A stretch of DNA of 64,000 bases, from contig JAUQWZ010000054.1 of assembly GCA_030834905.1 (NCBI GenBank), forward strand, positions 62,001 to 126,000. The letters are read 5' to 3'. Each line of letters starts with the position of its first letter. Within the stretch, counting starts at the first letter, position 1. The stretch comes from Aggregatilineales bacterium. GTDB lineage: Bacteria > Chloroflexota > Anaerolineae > Aggregatilineales > Phototrophicaceae. The notes beneath the pieces were generated by a model. It saw only the letters and a list, made by a program, of their open reading frames with translations, made no database searches and was not told the origin of the DNA. Made by a program: the position numbers and the translations under genes. Positions 9,177-18,336 of the stretch are shown here, in pieces.

Positions 9177-10135
9177 CCTAGCGCCTGTCTCTGAATTGTC
9201 TGACAGGCTTGTATCAGTTCGTCCTGTTCGGGCGCATCTGGCGCAGCCCGCAGCGACCGTATCTTTCGTGCCATACCCAGCGCAACCATGCGCCGCGCCA
9301 GCCACCGTTTCCAGCGCGGGTAATATTTGTCAAACAGGCGCAGGCGGCTTGTCCACAGGTTAACCAGGCTGCGTGGGCGTGCCTGTCCGGTGCTCTGCCC
9401 GCCGAGGTGAACGACGCGCGCCGCCGGAACGCAGGCAACCGCCCATCCCGCCCGGCGCATACGCCACGCCCAGTCGATTTCTTCGCAGTACATGAAGAAC
9501 TGCTCGTCAAACATGCCCGTCTGCTCGATCACTTCGCGGCGCAGCATCATCGTCGCGCCCAGCACAAAGTCCACTCTGAACGGCTCCCCGCCGTCATACA
9601 GGACGCGAGGATAGCGCCCGTTGAACGGCACTTCGATCAACCGTCCGGGCGTTGGAAACAACTCCACCCACAACTGGCGCAGTCCGGGGAAGCCAAAGGC
9701 GCTGTGCTGAAAGCTGCCATCGCCGTAACTAAGCCGCGCGCCCACCATGCCAACATCAGGCTCGGACAGCAGCGCGTCGTAGAGCGCCCGCGTCGCGCCC
9801 GGTTGGGTGATGGTATCAGGGTTGAGCAGGTAAACCGCGCGTGGTAAAGCCGCGCCGGGCTGTCCAAAGCCCATCTGGCGCATGGCGATATTATTGGAGC
9901 CGCCGAAGCCACGATTCTCCTGGCTCGGAAACAGCTTTACCTGTGGAAATTCAGCGCGAATTGCCGCGACGGTATCGTCGGTCGAGGCGCTGTCCACCAC
10001 GTAGACATCCGTCTGGAGTCCGCTGGTTTGGATATCGACCAGCAGGCTTCGCAGCGCGTCGAGCGCCAGCGCGCAGACATTACGGGTGACGATCACTACC
10101 GCCAGGTCGGCGGCTGATGCCGGCTGCGTCATCAA
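9173..10135 (-). CDS. Glycosyltransferase family 2 (rhamnosyltransferase-like)
   Basis: This is a GT2 enzyme of the WbbL/rhamnosyltransferase type, probably acting in surface polysaccharide synthesis. Motifs are VVIVTRN at the N-terminus, VVDSASTDDT, the signature ENRGFGGSNNIAM, LLNPDT as the metal-binding motif, and GMFDEQFFMYCEEIDWAWR, the acceptor-site EEID typical of this family. Its ATG (10133-10135) overlaps the preceding gene's stop, and its stop overlaps the next start, so all three minus-strand genes are translationally coupled. Confidence 0.9.
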   Translation of the reverse strand: MMTQPASAADLAVVIVTRNVCALALDALRSLLVDIQTSGLQTDVYVVDSASTDDTVAAIRAEFPQVKLFPSQENRGFGGSNNIAMRQMGFGQPGAALPRAVYLLNPDTITQPGATRALYDALLSEPDVGMVGARLSYGDGSFQHSAFGFPGLRQLWVELFPTPGRLIEVPFNGRYPRVLYDGGEPFRVDFVLGATMMLRREVIEQTGMFDEQFFMYCEEIDWAWRMRRAGWAVACVPAARVVHLGGQSTGQARPRSLVNLWTSRLRLFDKYYPRWKRWLARRMVALGMARKIRSLRAAPDAPEQDELIQACQTIQRQALG

Positions 10136-11100
10136 CTGCCTAGCTGCGCGAAGTCGATGCCGGTGCTGCGAAGGAAGGCGTCAAAATCGTCCAGCGTATC
10201 GGCGCTGACACGAACCAGATTATCCTGATCGAGCAGCGTTTCAAGCCCGTCGGATTCCGCCATGTCCAGCAGACCATCGACCAAGCGCGCGCGCGTATCG
10301 AGCGAAAGCTGCGACGACACCATGAAGATCGCGTAAGGCACCGCCGCCGTCCGGTTGAGCGCGCGCACCGAGTCAGCCGCGTCGCCGCCAAATCTGTCCA
10401 GATCGGCAGCGGTCAGCCCGGCAGCGATACAGTCATCACCCGTCGCCACCGCCTGAATCAGTGCTTCGACATCTGCCACGTCCACTGCGTCCGGCACGTC
10501 AGTCACGCCACCCGCCTGAAGCATCAGCATCGGCACCAGCCAGGTATAGAAGTCGTCATAGCCCACGCGGCAGAAAGTCTCACCGACCAGCCCGCCAACG
10601 CCTGAGGCTTCAAAAGCATCGTTGACGATGATCACCACTGTTTCAGTGGTGGATACCCGCCGTCCGGTTCCGCGCTCAACAATCAGTTCTGGAACGCCGC
10701 AGCCTTGCGCCGCCGCCGCCGCGTATCCCAACCCACTCACCCAGGCGGCATCGGGGCTGCCATCGACACTGCACAGCGCGGCGACGCTGTCGGCGTCACT
10801 GCCGACCAGCTCAACATCGACGATTAAACCGGTTTCTTCAAGCAGCGCGGCTTCTACCGCTGTTTCCGCCCGGCTCAGTTCCGCCGGACGCGCCGCCCCG
10901 CCCGGCTCCATCAGCGTCATCCGAACCGGATTCTCATCCGAACCGGGCGCTAGAGTCGGTGCCAGCGTTGGCAGCGGCGTCGAGCGCGGCGTGGTCGTCA
11001 GCGTCGGCTGAAGCGTCGGACCTGTCGCGCCCTGGCGGCGGCAGGCGGCTAACAAAATGCAGACTAACAGTATCGTGAGGGTGCGCAGTCTGGCGTTAAT
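10132..11100 (-). CDS. PhnD-like substrate-binding lipoprotein, apparent ATT start
   Basis: This resembles periplasmic-binding proteins for phosphate or phosphonate (PhnD/SBP type). Examples are the segments DAAWVSGLGYAAAAAQGCG and VGYDDFYTWLVPMLMLQAGG. No permease or ATPase gene is adjacent, so its transport role is unproven. With an ATT start at 11098-11100 the protein opens NARLRTLTILLVCILLAAC, a textbook lipoprotein signal with lipobox LLAAC, and GGAG lies 8 bases upstream. The only ordinary start nearby, TTG at 11055, would leave just three residues before the Cys, and a stop codon lies just above the ATT. A Thr/Pro linker follows the Cys. A sequence error at the start codon is the alternative. 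Confidence 0.7.
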   Translation of the reverse strand: MNARLRTLTILLVCILLAACRRQGATGPTLQPTLTTTPRSTPLPTLAPTLAPGSDENPVRMTLMEPGGAARPAELSRAETAVEAALLEETGLIVDVELVGSDADSVAALCSVDGSPDAAWVSGLGYAAAAAQGCGVPELIVERGTGRRVSTTETVVIIVNDAFEASGVGGLVGETFCRVGYDDFYTWLVPMLMLQAGGVTDVPDAVDVADVEALIQAVATGDDCIAAGLTAADLDRFGGDAADSVRALNRTAAVPYAIFMVSSQLSLDTRARLVDGLLDMAESDGLETLLDQDNLVRVSADTLDDFDAFLRSTGIDFAQLGS

Positions 11101-11194
11101 GGCTCACGCTCCAATGATGACGTTAACCGAAAAAGGTAAACTGATCCTATCATGCCTTATTGTTTCACAACAATGGACATCGTCTCGATAAGGT

Positions 11195-12592
11195 CTAGTC
11201 GTCATCCGTCAGATCGACCAGTTCAATCCAACGGGGACCGACAGCGCGATTCGTCTCGCTTACTTCAACGTCCTCATGGATCAACCCCGCCCAGCAGTTC
11301 TGCGGGTTGCGCGTCTCGATGGTCGTCATGCGGATCGCGCCCCAGACGACGCTGCGGGCGTGCGCGGGCAGATAGTAATAGATATTGCCGGTGTTCTCGT
11401 CTTCTTCGGCAACCAGCGAGGCGCTGTCGCCCAGTGACCAGCGCCAGGGATAGTCGGTATCTGCCGTGTCGCAGTCAATGCCGACCCGCCACGCGCCCGA
11501 CTCGTCAAATTCGCCAAAGGTAGCGGCGCGCTGATCCCAGTCGTAGACCACGCCGGGCGGCGAACCCTGGGTGCGGATCGGCACTTCGCCGTAGTTCTCC
11601 ACCGTCAGCTTGAACACCAGCAGGTCGCCCACCCGCATGGTGATCGTGTTCAGGTTGAGCGACTGCGGATCAGTTGGCGGCTCGATCAGATCGCCAAGCT
11701 GCTCGCGGCTGGAAAAGAAGCGGTCTTCATACGGGCGCACTTCGTATATCACCGTCGCGCCGGTGGGCTGCGGCACGATCTGGGCGCGCGGCTTGCCGCC
11801 GTTACGGATGGTCAGCGCCGCTGTCCGCTGGACACGCTGCCCCACACCGTCCTGCGCCAGCGCAACCAGCGTATAGTCGCCATCGGCGGGCGGGTTGGCG
11901 TTGAGATCGACGCCGCCGTCGTAGTCATAGGTATACATGCGCGGTCCCGCCACGTCCTCGTAATCCTCAAGCCGCCGCGGCAGATAGATCGGATCCATAT
12001 CCGCCTGCGTCAGGTACACGTCCAGTTCGGCTTCCTTCGCCACGTAGACGTTAACGGCAACGCGGTCGCTGATGCCGTCCTGATTGGGCGTGAAAATGTC
12101 TGGGAAAACGGTAAATTCGGGCAGTTCAGGCAGCGTCGGATCGCCGTCACTGATCGTGAGCGTGCCGCTGTGTTCCAGCCTTTCGCCGCCTTCATCCGCC
12201 ACTGCCAGCAGCCGCCAGGTATAAACGCCGTCCGGCATCAGCCGCCGCAGTACGTCGCCAGCAATCTGCTCGCCTTCGCGCAGATAGCCATCGACCACGC
12301 CGCTAAAATAGACTTCATGCTCGCCAGCGGTTCGCGGCTGGTTGTCCCGGTAGACGAACTCGCTGCCGCCCTCACCCTCGAAGGTCACGGTCACGTGGGC
12401 GTTGCGCGCCAGTTCATAGGCAAAAATGGTCACGTCATCATCACCGTCGGCGTTTGGCGTAATGACCTCCGGCTCGAATGTTGCGCTGACGATCAGCGGC
12501 AGCGGCGGCGTCAGGATCAGCCAACCCACGATGAAGACCAGCGCCAGCGCCACCAGCGCGGCAAGCAGCGTTAACCAGATGGGAACTCGCAT
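11195..12592 (-). CDS. Membrane-anchored extracellular protein with two TPNxDG motifs
   Basis: The function is unknown. One N-terminal helix (about residues 6-28, MRVPIWLTLLAALVALALVF) anchors a large extracytoplasmic region. Two segments, VITPNADGDDD and FTPNQDGISD, match the TPNGDG signature of FlgD-like/CHU_C-type Ig modules. Each is followed by beta-rich sequence with phrases such as DGVYTWRLLAVADEGG and DGDYTLVALAQDGVGQ. The last third (from about residue 300) is a different beta-rich domain. It diverges from lon, with about 145 bases between them. Confidence 0.7.
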   Translation of the reverse strand: MRVPIWLTLLAALVALALVFIVGWLILTPPLPLIVSATFEPEVITPNADGDDDVTIFAYELARNAHVTVTFEGEGGSEFVYRDNQPRTAGEHEVYFSGVVDGYLREGEQIAGDVLRRLMPDGVYTWRLLAVADEGGERLEHSGTLTISDGDPTLPELPEFTVFPDIFTPNQDGISDRVAVNVYVAKEAELDVYLTQADMDPIYLPRRLEDYEDVAGPRMYTYDYDGGVDLNANPPADGDYTLVALAQDGVGQRVQRTAALTIRNGGKPRAQIVPQPTGATVIYEVRPYEDRFFSSREQLGDLIEPPTDPQSLNLNTITMRVGDLLVFKLTVENYGEVPIRTQGSPPGVVYDWDQRAATFGEFDESGAWRVGIDCDTADTDYPWRWSLGDSASLVAEEDENTGNIYYYLPAHARSVVWGAIRMTTIETRNPQNCWAGLIHEDVEVSETNRAVGPRWIELVDLTDDD

Positions 12593-12663
12593 TCACGACC
12601 TCACAGATACGTCATAACGTCTTTAGTCTAACTTAGCCCTGTGCTGACGACTAGGGGCGGCGC

Positions 12664-12691
12664 TTTACAGGGCATTTTTCTAGGTTAGAAT
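12664..12691 (+). promoter_or_regulatory. Likely promoter of lon
   Basis: TTTACA (12664-12669) and TAGAAT (12686-12691) are separated by 16 bases and would start transcription about 40 bases before the lon start. No CIRCE or HspR-type operator is visible. Confidence 0.4.
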
Positions 12692-12737
12692 AATATGTTC
12701 CCATGAGTACTGTAAGCTATCAAGAGGAATCATCAAA

Positions 12738-15179
12738 TTGAGCGATCCTACGGCGATTGCGGAATTTCATCACATCGAAAACGCCGAACCCGATTCTGAA
12801 GGCTTCATCCAGCGCCCCCTCGTTCCGCTGCATGGGCTGGTTCTGTTTCCAAATATTGTCTCGCCTATCGCGCTGACCACCAACGAAGCCGTCGCGGCTG
12901 CCGAAGCCGCCTCAGATCTCCAGCAGTCGGTCATTGGCGTCGCTTTCAAAGACGACAGCGCCACCGACATCAACCTCGATTCGCTCTACCGCGTCGGCAC
13001 CGAAATCGCGCTTGGGCGCGTGCTGCGCCTGCCCGATGGCAGCCAGAGCGCGCTGGGTCAGGGACGGCGGCGCGTCCAAATCGTGGACATCACGCGGAAG
13101 GACAGCTACTACACGGCGCGGGCGCGCGTCTTACAGGAAACCACCGGCAAATCACGTAAGGTCAGCGCCACCATGCAGGTGGTACTCAACCTGTTCAAGA
13201 ACGCGATTGACCTGAACGACAATATCCCCGACGAAGTGCTGTTTTACGCCCTCAACGCCGACCAGCCGGACTGGCTTTCAGACCTGGTGACATCCACCCT
13301 CACCCTGCCGCTGGATGAGCGCCAGCGAGCGCTGGAAATGCTGGATGCGGGCGAGCGCCTCGAATACGTCGGCAAGCTGCTGGGCGAAGAACTGAGCGTC
13401 CTCGAACTGAAGGACGAAATCACCGGACAGCTTCATCAGGAGATGGATCGCAGCCAGCGCGAGATCTACCTGCGCGAGCAAATGCGCATCATCCAGACAG
13501 AACTGGGCGAAGAAGACGCCTTCCAGCAGGAACTGAACGAAGTCCGCGCCGAGATCGAGCAGGCGGGCTTGCCGGAAGAAGTTCACGAAAAGGCGATGAA
13601 GGAGTATTCCCGCCTCGCCATTATGTCGCCGCTTGCCCCGGAAGTGGGCATCGTCCGCACCTACATCGACTGGCTGACATCCATACCCTGGCACAAGCGC
13701 AGCGAAGATCAGCTTGTCGTGCGCGAGGCGCAGAAGATTCTGGATCGGGAACATTACGGGCTGCCCAAGATCAAGGACCGAATTCTCGAATACATCGCGG
13801 TGCGCAAGCTCGCGCCCGAACAGCACAACAGCCCGATCCTGTGCTTCGTCGGTCCGCCCGGCGTTGGCAAAACGTCGCTGGGCAAGAGCATCGCCTCGGC
13901 GCTGGGGCGCGAATTTGTGCGCGTCAGCCTGGGCGGCATCCGCGACGAAGCCGAAATACGCGGTCACCGGCGCACCTACATTGGCGCGATGCCGGGGCGA
14001 ATCATCCAGACGATGCGGCGCGCCGGGACGGTTAATCCGGTGTTCATGCTCGACGAGATCGACAAGCTCGGCATGGATTTTCGCGGCGATCCGGCGTCGG
14101 CGCTGCTCGAAATCCTCGATCCAGAGCAGAACTTCGCCTATTCCGATCATTATCTCGACGTGCCCTACGACCTGTCGCACGTGCTGTTCATCACGACGGC
14201 AAACGATCTCGAAACGCTGCCGCCAGCCCTGCTCGACCGTCTGGAGATCATCGAGTTCAGCGGCTATACCGAAGAAGAGAAGCTGGCTATTGCCCGCAAG
14301 TTCCTCATTCCGCGCCAGCTTGAACTCAACGGGCTGTCCAAGACCAGCCTACAGTTTGAGACTCCAGCGCTCAACCGCATCATCCATGAGTACACTTATG
14401 AAGCCGGAGTCCGCAATCTCAACCGCGAAATCGCCAACATCAGCCGCAAGGTTGCCCGGCAGATCGCCGAGGGCAAGCGCTTTCCCAGCCACATCACCTC
14501 GCGCCACGTCACCCGCTATCTGGGTCCCGCGCCGTTTGACGAAATCCGCGCCAACGACACCGACGCGGTCGGCGTGGCAACCGGGCTTGCCTGGACTCCC
14601 TTTGGCGGCGATATCCTGACCATCGAAGTCTCGGTGCTGGCGGGCAAAGGCACGCTGATGATGACCGGTTCTCTGGGCGACGTGATGCAGGAATCGGCAC
14701 AGGCGGCGCTCAGCTATATGCGGGCGGTAGCGGAAGATGTCAACGTGCCTAACGACGACTTTGAAATCTTCGATGTACACGTCCACGTGCCCGAAGGCGC
14801 AGTTCCCAAAGATGGGCCGTCGGCGGGCGTCACGCTGGGAATCGCTATTCTGTCGGCATTTACCGAGCGCAAGGTACGCGCCGATTATGCGATGACGGGC
14901 GAAATCACTCTGCGAGGTAAAATCCTGCCCGTAGGCGGCATCAAAGAGAAAGTGCTGGCAGCCCGGCGGGCGCGCATTAAAAACATCATTCTGCCCCGGC
15001 AAAACGAGCGCGACCTGACCGACGTGGCGAAGGATGCTTTGAACGATCTCAACATCATCCTGGTGGATACTATGGACGACGTCGTCAAGCTGGTGCTGCA
15101 CGACGCCCCCGATGGCGAGCGCAAGCTGGACAAGATCCGGCGCGAGCGCGACGAGAAAGAGACACAGGACGACGAATGA
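12738..15179 (+). CDS. lon: ATP-dependent protease Lon (LonA)
   Basis: Lon degrades damaged and regulatory proteins in the cytoplasm. The TTG start follows AGAGGA by about 10 bases. Domain order is the N-terminal substrate-binding domain (PLVPLHGLVLFPNIVSPIAL, to about 210), a coiled-coil linker (EMDRSQREIYLREQMRIIQ), the AAA+ module with Walker A GPPGVGKTSLGKS (about 371) and Walker B VFMLDEIDK, and the Ser-Lys protease domain with PKDGPSAGVT (Ser about 694) and GGIKEKVLAA (Lys about 737). The C-terminus is a charged tail. Its stop overlaps the start of the next gene by ATGA. Confidence 0.97.
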   Translation: MSDPTAIAEFHHIENAEPDSEGFIQRPLVPLHGLVLFPNIVSPIALTTNEAVAAAEAASDLQQSVIGVAFKDDSATDINLDSLYRVGTEIALGRVLRLPDGSQSALGQGRRRVQIVDITRKDSYYTARARVLQETTGKSRKVSATMQVVLNLFKNAIDLNDNIPDEVLFYALNADQPDWLSDLVTSTLTLPLDERQRALEMLDAGERLEYVGKLLGEELSVLELKDEITGQLHQEMDRSQREIYLREQMRIIQTELGEEDAFQQELNEVRAEIEQAGLPEEVHEKAMKEYSRLAIMSPLAPEVGIVRTYIDWLTSIPWHKRSEDQLVVREAQKILDREHYGLPKIKDRILEYIAVRKLAPEQHNSPILCFVGPPGVGKTSLGKSIASALGREFVRVSLGGIRDEAEIRGHRRTYIGAMPGRIIQTMRRAGTVNPVFMLDEIDKLGMDFRGDPASALLEILDPEQNFAYSDHYLDVPYDLSHVLFITTANDLETLPPALLDRLEIIEFSGYTEEEKLAIARKFLIPRQLELNGLSKTSLQFETPALNRIIHEYTYEAGVRNLNREIANISRKVARQIAEGKRFPSHITSRHVTRYLGPAPFDEIRANDTDAVGVATGLAWTPFGGDILTIEVSVLAGKGTLMMTGSLGDVMQESAQAALSYMRAVAEDVNVPNDDFEIFDVHVHVPEGAVPKDGPSAGVTLGIAILSAFTERKVRADYAMTGEITLRGKILPVGGIKEKVLAARRARIKNIILPRQNERDLTDVAKDALNDLNIILVDTMDDVVKLVLHDAPDGERKLDKIRRERDEKETQDDE

Positions 15180-16600
15180 GCAGCGACGACCACGATCTAT
15201 GGCAGGCGGTAAAAAAAGGGCGCAACACCCGGCTTGACTGGCTGGCGGAGAGCGCCCCAATCGGCGCGCTGGCGACCAACCTGGCGGCAATGGCGAACAG
15301 TCAGGGCGGCACGCTGATCGTGGGTATTGTCGGACCCGCCGGCACGCTGATCGGCGTGCGCGACGTGGAGAACGTCATCGATCGCATGATTCAGGCTGCC
15401 CTGTCGATTGAGCCGCCGTTGATCATCCCGATGCCGCGCACGACCCGCATCCATGACCGCCCGCTGGTGGTCGCCCGTATCCCGCCGGGAATGCCGCACG
15501 TCTATTCGCTGGATGGACGCTACCTGTGCCGCGACGGCAGCGAAAACGGACCCCTGAACCCGCGCGATCTGCGCCGCCTGCTGATCGAGCGCGGCGAGGT
15601 CAGTTTTGAAACCCAGATCGCCCGCGGTGCCAGCATCAGCGATCTGGACTGGGAACGCGCCAGCGCCTACGCATCGGGGCTGGGCAGCATGAGCGACACC
15701 AGCGTCGAGACAATTCTGCTCAAGCGCGGCTGTCTGGCGGAACAGGATGGTCGTCCGCGCCCGACCAACGCCGGTCTGCTCCTGTTTGGCAAAGATCCGC
15801 AGGCGTTTATTCGCGGTGCCGATATCACAGCGGCGCGATTTGCCGGCGACACGATGGGCGATACCTTCACCCGCCAGGATATCACCGGCACCTTGCCCGA
15901 ACAGCTTCAACGCGCCGAAACCTTTCTGGTCGATAATCTGCGGCGCGGGGTACAAATCGGCAAGTCGATGGCGCGCGCCGAGAGCTTTGAGTATCCGCTT
16001 GAAGCCGCCCGCGAGCTGGTCGTCAACGCGGTGGCGCACCGCGATTACAGCATCATCGGCGATAACATTCGCCTGTTCATCTTCCGGGATCGCATGGATG
16101 TGACCAGTCCGGGCGGGCTGCCGGGTCCGGTCACCATCGCCAACATTAAGGACGAGCGCTTCTCGCGCAACCCGGTAATTGTTCAGGTGCTGTCCGATCT
16201 TGGCTATATCGAACGTTTCGGCTATGGCGTTGACCGCGTCTACGACCTGATGCACGAGCGCAGGCTGCGCGCGCCGCAGTTTGAAGAAACGTCCGGCGGC
16301 TTTCGCGTCGCGCTGTACGGCGAAACGGTATCCGATCAGGCTGCTGAGCCGGTGAGCGAAGCGGCACTGCTGGCGCTTAACGGCGAGTATCGCGGCGTCG
16401 CCATCAACCCGCGCCAGGAAGCCGCGCTGCTTTACCTCAACAAGGGGAATTCCCGCATCACCAACAGCGATTTGCAGAACCTGTGCCCGGACGTGCATCC
16501 AGAGACGATTCGCCGCGATCTTGCCGCCCTGGTCACCAAAAATATCCTCAAGAAACTGGGTGAAAAGCGCGGCTCGTACTACGTTCTCAGGCAGGAATGA
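15176..16600 (+). CDS. AlbA_2 (Schlafen-like) plus HATPase_c_4 winged-helix protein
   Basis: This is a probable nucleic-acid-binding regulator of the RecG-like/Schlafen AlbA_2 group. Residues 1-125 form the AlbA_2 domain, with LATNLAAMANSQGGTLIVGI. Residues 180-375 hold the HATPase_c_4 region, including EAARELVVNAVAHRDY and RDRMDVTSPGGLP. Residues 400-474 form a winged helix (TNSDLQNLCPDVHPETIRRD) that could bind DNA. The ATG overlaps the lon stop, so it is translated from the lon transcript. A function linked to proteolysis or stress is inferred from that coupling only. Confidence 0.8.
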   Translation: MSSDDHDLWQAVKKGRNTRLDWLAESAPIGALATNLAAMANSQGGTLIVGIVGPAGTLIGVRDVENVIDRMIQAALSIEPPLIIPMPRTTRIHDRPLVVARIPPGMPHVYSLDGRYLCRDGSENGPLNPRDLRRLLIERGEVSFETQIARGASISDLDWERASAYASGLGSMSDTSVETILLKRGCLAEQDGRPRPTNAGLLLFGKDPQAFIRGADITAARFAGDTMGDTFTRQDITGTLPEQLQRAETFLVDNLRRGVQIGKSMARAESFEYPLEAARELVVNAVAHRDYSIIGDNIRLFIFRDRMDVTSPGGLPGPVTIANIKDERFSRNPVIVQVLSDLGYIERFGYGVDRVYDLMHERRLRAPQFEETSGGFRVALYGETVSDQAAEPVSEAALLALNGEYRGVAINPRQEAALLYLNKGNSRITNSDLQNLCPDVHPETIRRDLAALVTKNILKKLGEKRGSYYVLRQE

Positions 16601-16684
16601 GCCTTTCCGCGCGGGCGAACGTAGAAGATTACGCCGCTTTTTGGTATTCTTGCGCCTCGAATTAACCGACCAGGAATTTCACGG

Positions 16685-18214
16685 ATGCGAAAGTTTCTTC
16701 TGCTTGTCCTGATATTGACGGCTGCCTGTGGCGCGCTGAACCCACCGACTCCAACCCTCACCCCCACCGAGACGTTTACGCCGCAGCCGACTGATCCCCC
16801 AACCGAAACCCCACTGCCGACGGATACGCCGACGGCGACGCTCATCCCCACCGAGACGTTCACGCCGACGATAACCCCTACCGAAACGCTTATTCCGACG
16901 CCAGCCAATACCGCCGCGCCAACGGTTGCCTTTGGCACCTTCCTGTCCATGGAATCGGTGACTACTCCCGGCAACCTGGGTACGGTGCTGTCCGGTCAGG
17001 CGCTGGCATTCATCAACACCAACAACCGCGACGCCGTCGGAGATGTCCGCACGCCGCAGCCGGGCACCAACGTGCAGACGCTGTACTATGCGTCTGGCTC
17101 AGGCGGCACGCCGCTGGAGATCATGCAGATGCCCGCTTCGACGGCAGACCAGATTTATATCGCGCCCACTGGCGACACCTTCGCTTACCTGCGCATCGAC
17201 AACAACCCACAGGTTGGCGGGCTGTATATCGTCGATCTGGAAATCGGCATTAGCTGGTTGATGGTGCCGACCAATTCGCTGCTTCAGCGGGGTCTGCTCA
17301 ATCCGCCGTCCTGGTCACCCGACGGCGATCAGATCGCCATCGCGCTGGCGACTGGCTACGACATTGACATCTTCACCATCCGCCGCAACGGACTCAGCCC
17401 GCAGAACATCACGCAGAGTGGATCGTATGACTTCTGGCCCGCCTGGTCGCCCGATGGGCGCTACCTGATGTTTGTCTCTGACCGCGCCGTGTGTGCCAGT
17501 TGGATTCCCGGCGAGCCGGATACCTGCGACGGCACCAACCGCCAGCCGCCGCGCGGCGGACATATCTATCTGCTGGAAATCGCCACCGGAACAGTGACGC
17601 AGCTTACCCAGGAGTGGGTGGCGGAGCCGCCGCGCTGGCTCAACCCGCGCCAGGTCGTCTACAGCAGCGGCGATCCGCTGTTTGGCGATCCTGAACGAGC
17701 GCTGTACATCATCGATGTGATCAGCGGTCAGGCGCGCGAACTGGAACTGAGCGCCAATGACGATCCGCTGAAACTGGCGGAAGCCTGGTCGCCCAATGGA
17801 CAGCTCGCCTTTTATCAGGCAGCGGGCGCTTCCAACGATCTGGTGGTGGCGCGTATCGACGGCACCGAAATCGCCCGCACCAGCGAACTGAACTTTACCC
17901 GCTACGGCGTCTGGGCAGACTGGTCGCCGGACAGCGCCTCAGTTGCCATCGGCGGCGTCAACGGACAGTGTCCTTTCGGCATCGTCCTCGCCGATTCCAC
18001 GCTGGATCTGCTGGTGCGCGGCAACCCGCCGCCGAGCATGTGCGAGCCGCGCTTCTCGCCCGATGGGCGCTTTCTCACCTTCACTGGCGTGCGCCCGGAC
18101 ATTGACGGGCGGGTAGATGTCTACGTGGCGCAGTCGAACGGCTTTGGCTCGCGCAATGTGACTTCGGCGCTGCGCGGGCATATCGATCTTCTCGGCTGGA
18201 TAGGCGGACGCTAG
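16685..18214 (+). CDS. TolB-like beta-propeller lipoprotein
   Basis: This is a secreted lipoprotein with signal MRKFLLLVLILTAAC (lipobox LTAAC), a Thr/Pro-rich linker of about 70 residues, then a WD40-like/PD40 propeller. The blades are marked by SWSPDGDQIA, AWSPDGRYLMF, AWSPNGQLAFY, DWSPDSASVAI and RFSPDGRFLTF. Such proteins often bind partners at the cell surface; no partner gene is visible. AGGAA precedes the ATG. An extended hairpin follows the gene. Confidence 0.8.
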   Translation: MRKFLLLVLILTAACGALNPPTPTLTPTETFTPQPTDPPTETPLPTDTPTATLIPTETFTPTITPTETLIPTPANTAAPTVAFGTFLSMESVTTPGNLGTVLSGQALAFINTNNRDAVGDVRTPQPGTNVQTLYYASGSGGTPLEIMQMPASTADQIYIAPTGDTFAYLRIDNNPQVGGLYIVDLEIGISWLMVPTNSLLQRGLLNPPSWSPDGDQIAIALATGYDIDIFTIRRNGLSPQNITQSGSYDFWPAWSPDGRYLMFVSDRAVCASWIPGEPDTCDGTNRQPPRGGHIYLLEIATGTVTQLTQEWVAEPPRWLNPRQVVYSSGDPLFGDPERALYIIDVISGQARELELSANDDPLKLAEAWSPNGQLAFYQAAGASNDLVVARIDGTEIARTSELNFTRYGVWADWSPDSASVAIGGVNGQCPFGIVLADSTLDLLVRGNPPPSMCEPRFSPDGRFLTFTGVRPDIDGRVDVYVAQSNGFGSRNVTSALRGHIDLLGWIGGR

Positions 18215-18258
18215 CAGCGATTCGTCGAAACCGTTATGATTGCCACTAATTCCAGTTT

Positions 18259-18316
18259 AGCTGGCAGGGACGGCGCAGCCGAGTTCATGCGCCGCCCCGA
18301 TCTGCTGCCAGCTTTT
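18259..18316 (+). terminator. Long hairpin with short T-run, 20 bases before fabG
   Basis: AGCTGGCAG (18259-18267) pairs exactly with CTGCCAGCT (18305-18313). An inner stem GGGACGGCGC / GCGCCGCCCC pairs apart from one position, and TTTT ends the structure. It could terminate the upstream gene or act as an attenuator of fabG, since no promoter fits between it and the fabG start. Confidence 0.5.
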
Positions 18317-18336
18317 CAGCACTCTAGGAGACTGCA

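Noticed and set aside
12593..12737. Heat-shock operator (CIRCE or HspR) upstream of lon
   Set aside because: No matching inverted repeat is present.
15197..16498. Long open frame of about 430 codons on the minus strand opposite the AlbA_2 gene
   Set aside because: It lies entirely antisense to a well-supported gene, has no recognisable motif or ribosome site, and such frames are common in GC-rich DNA.
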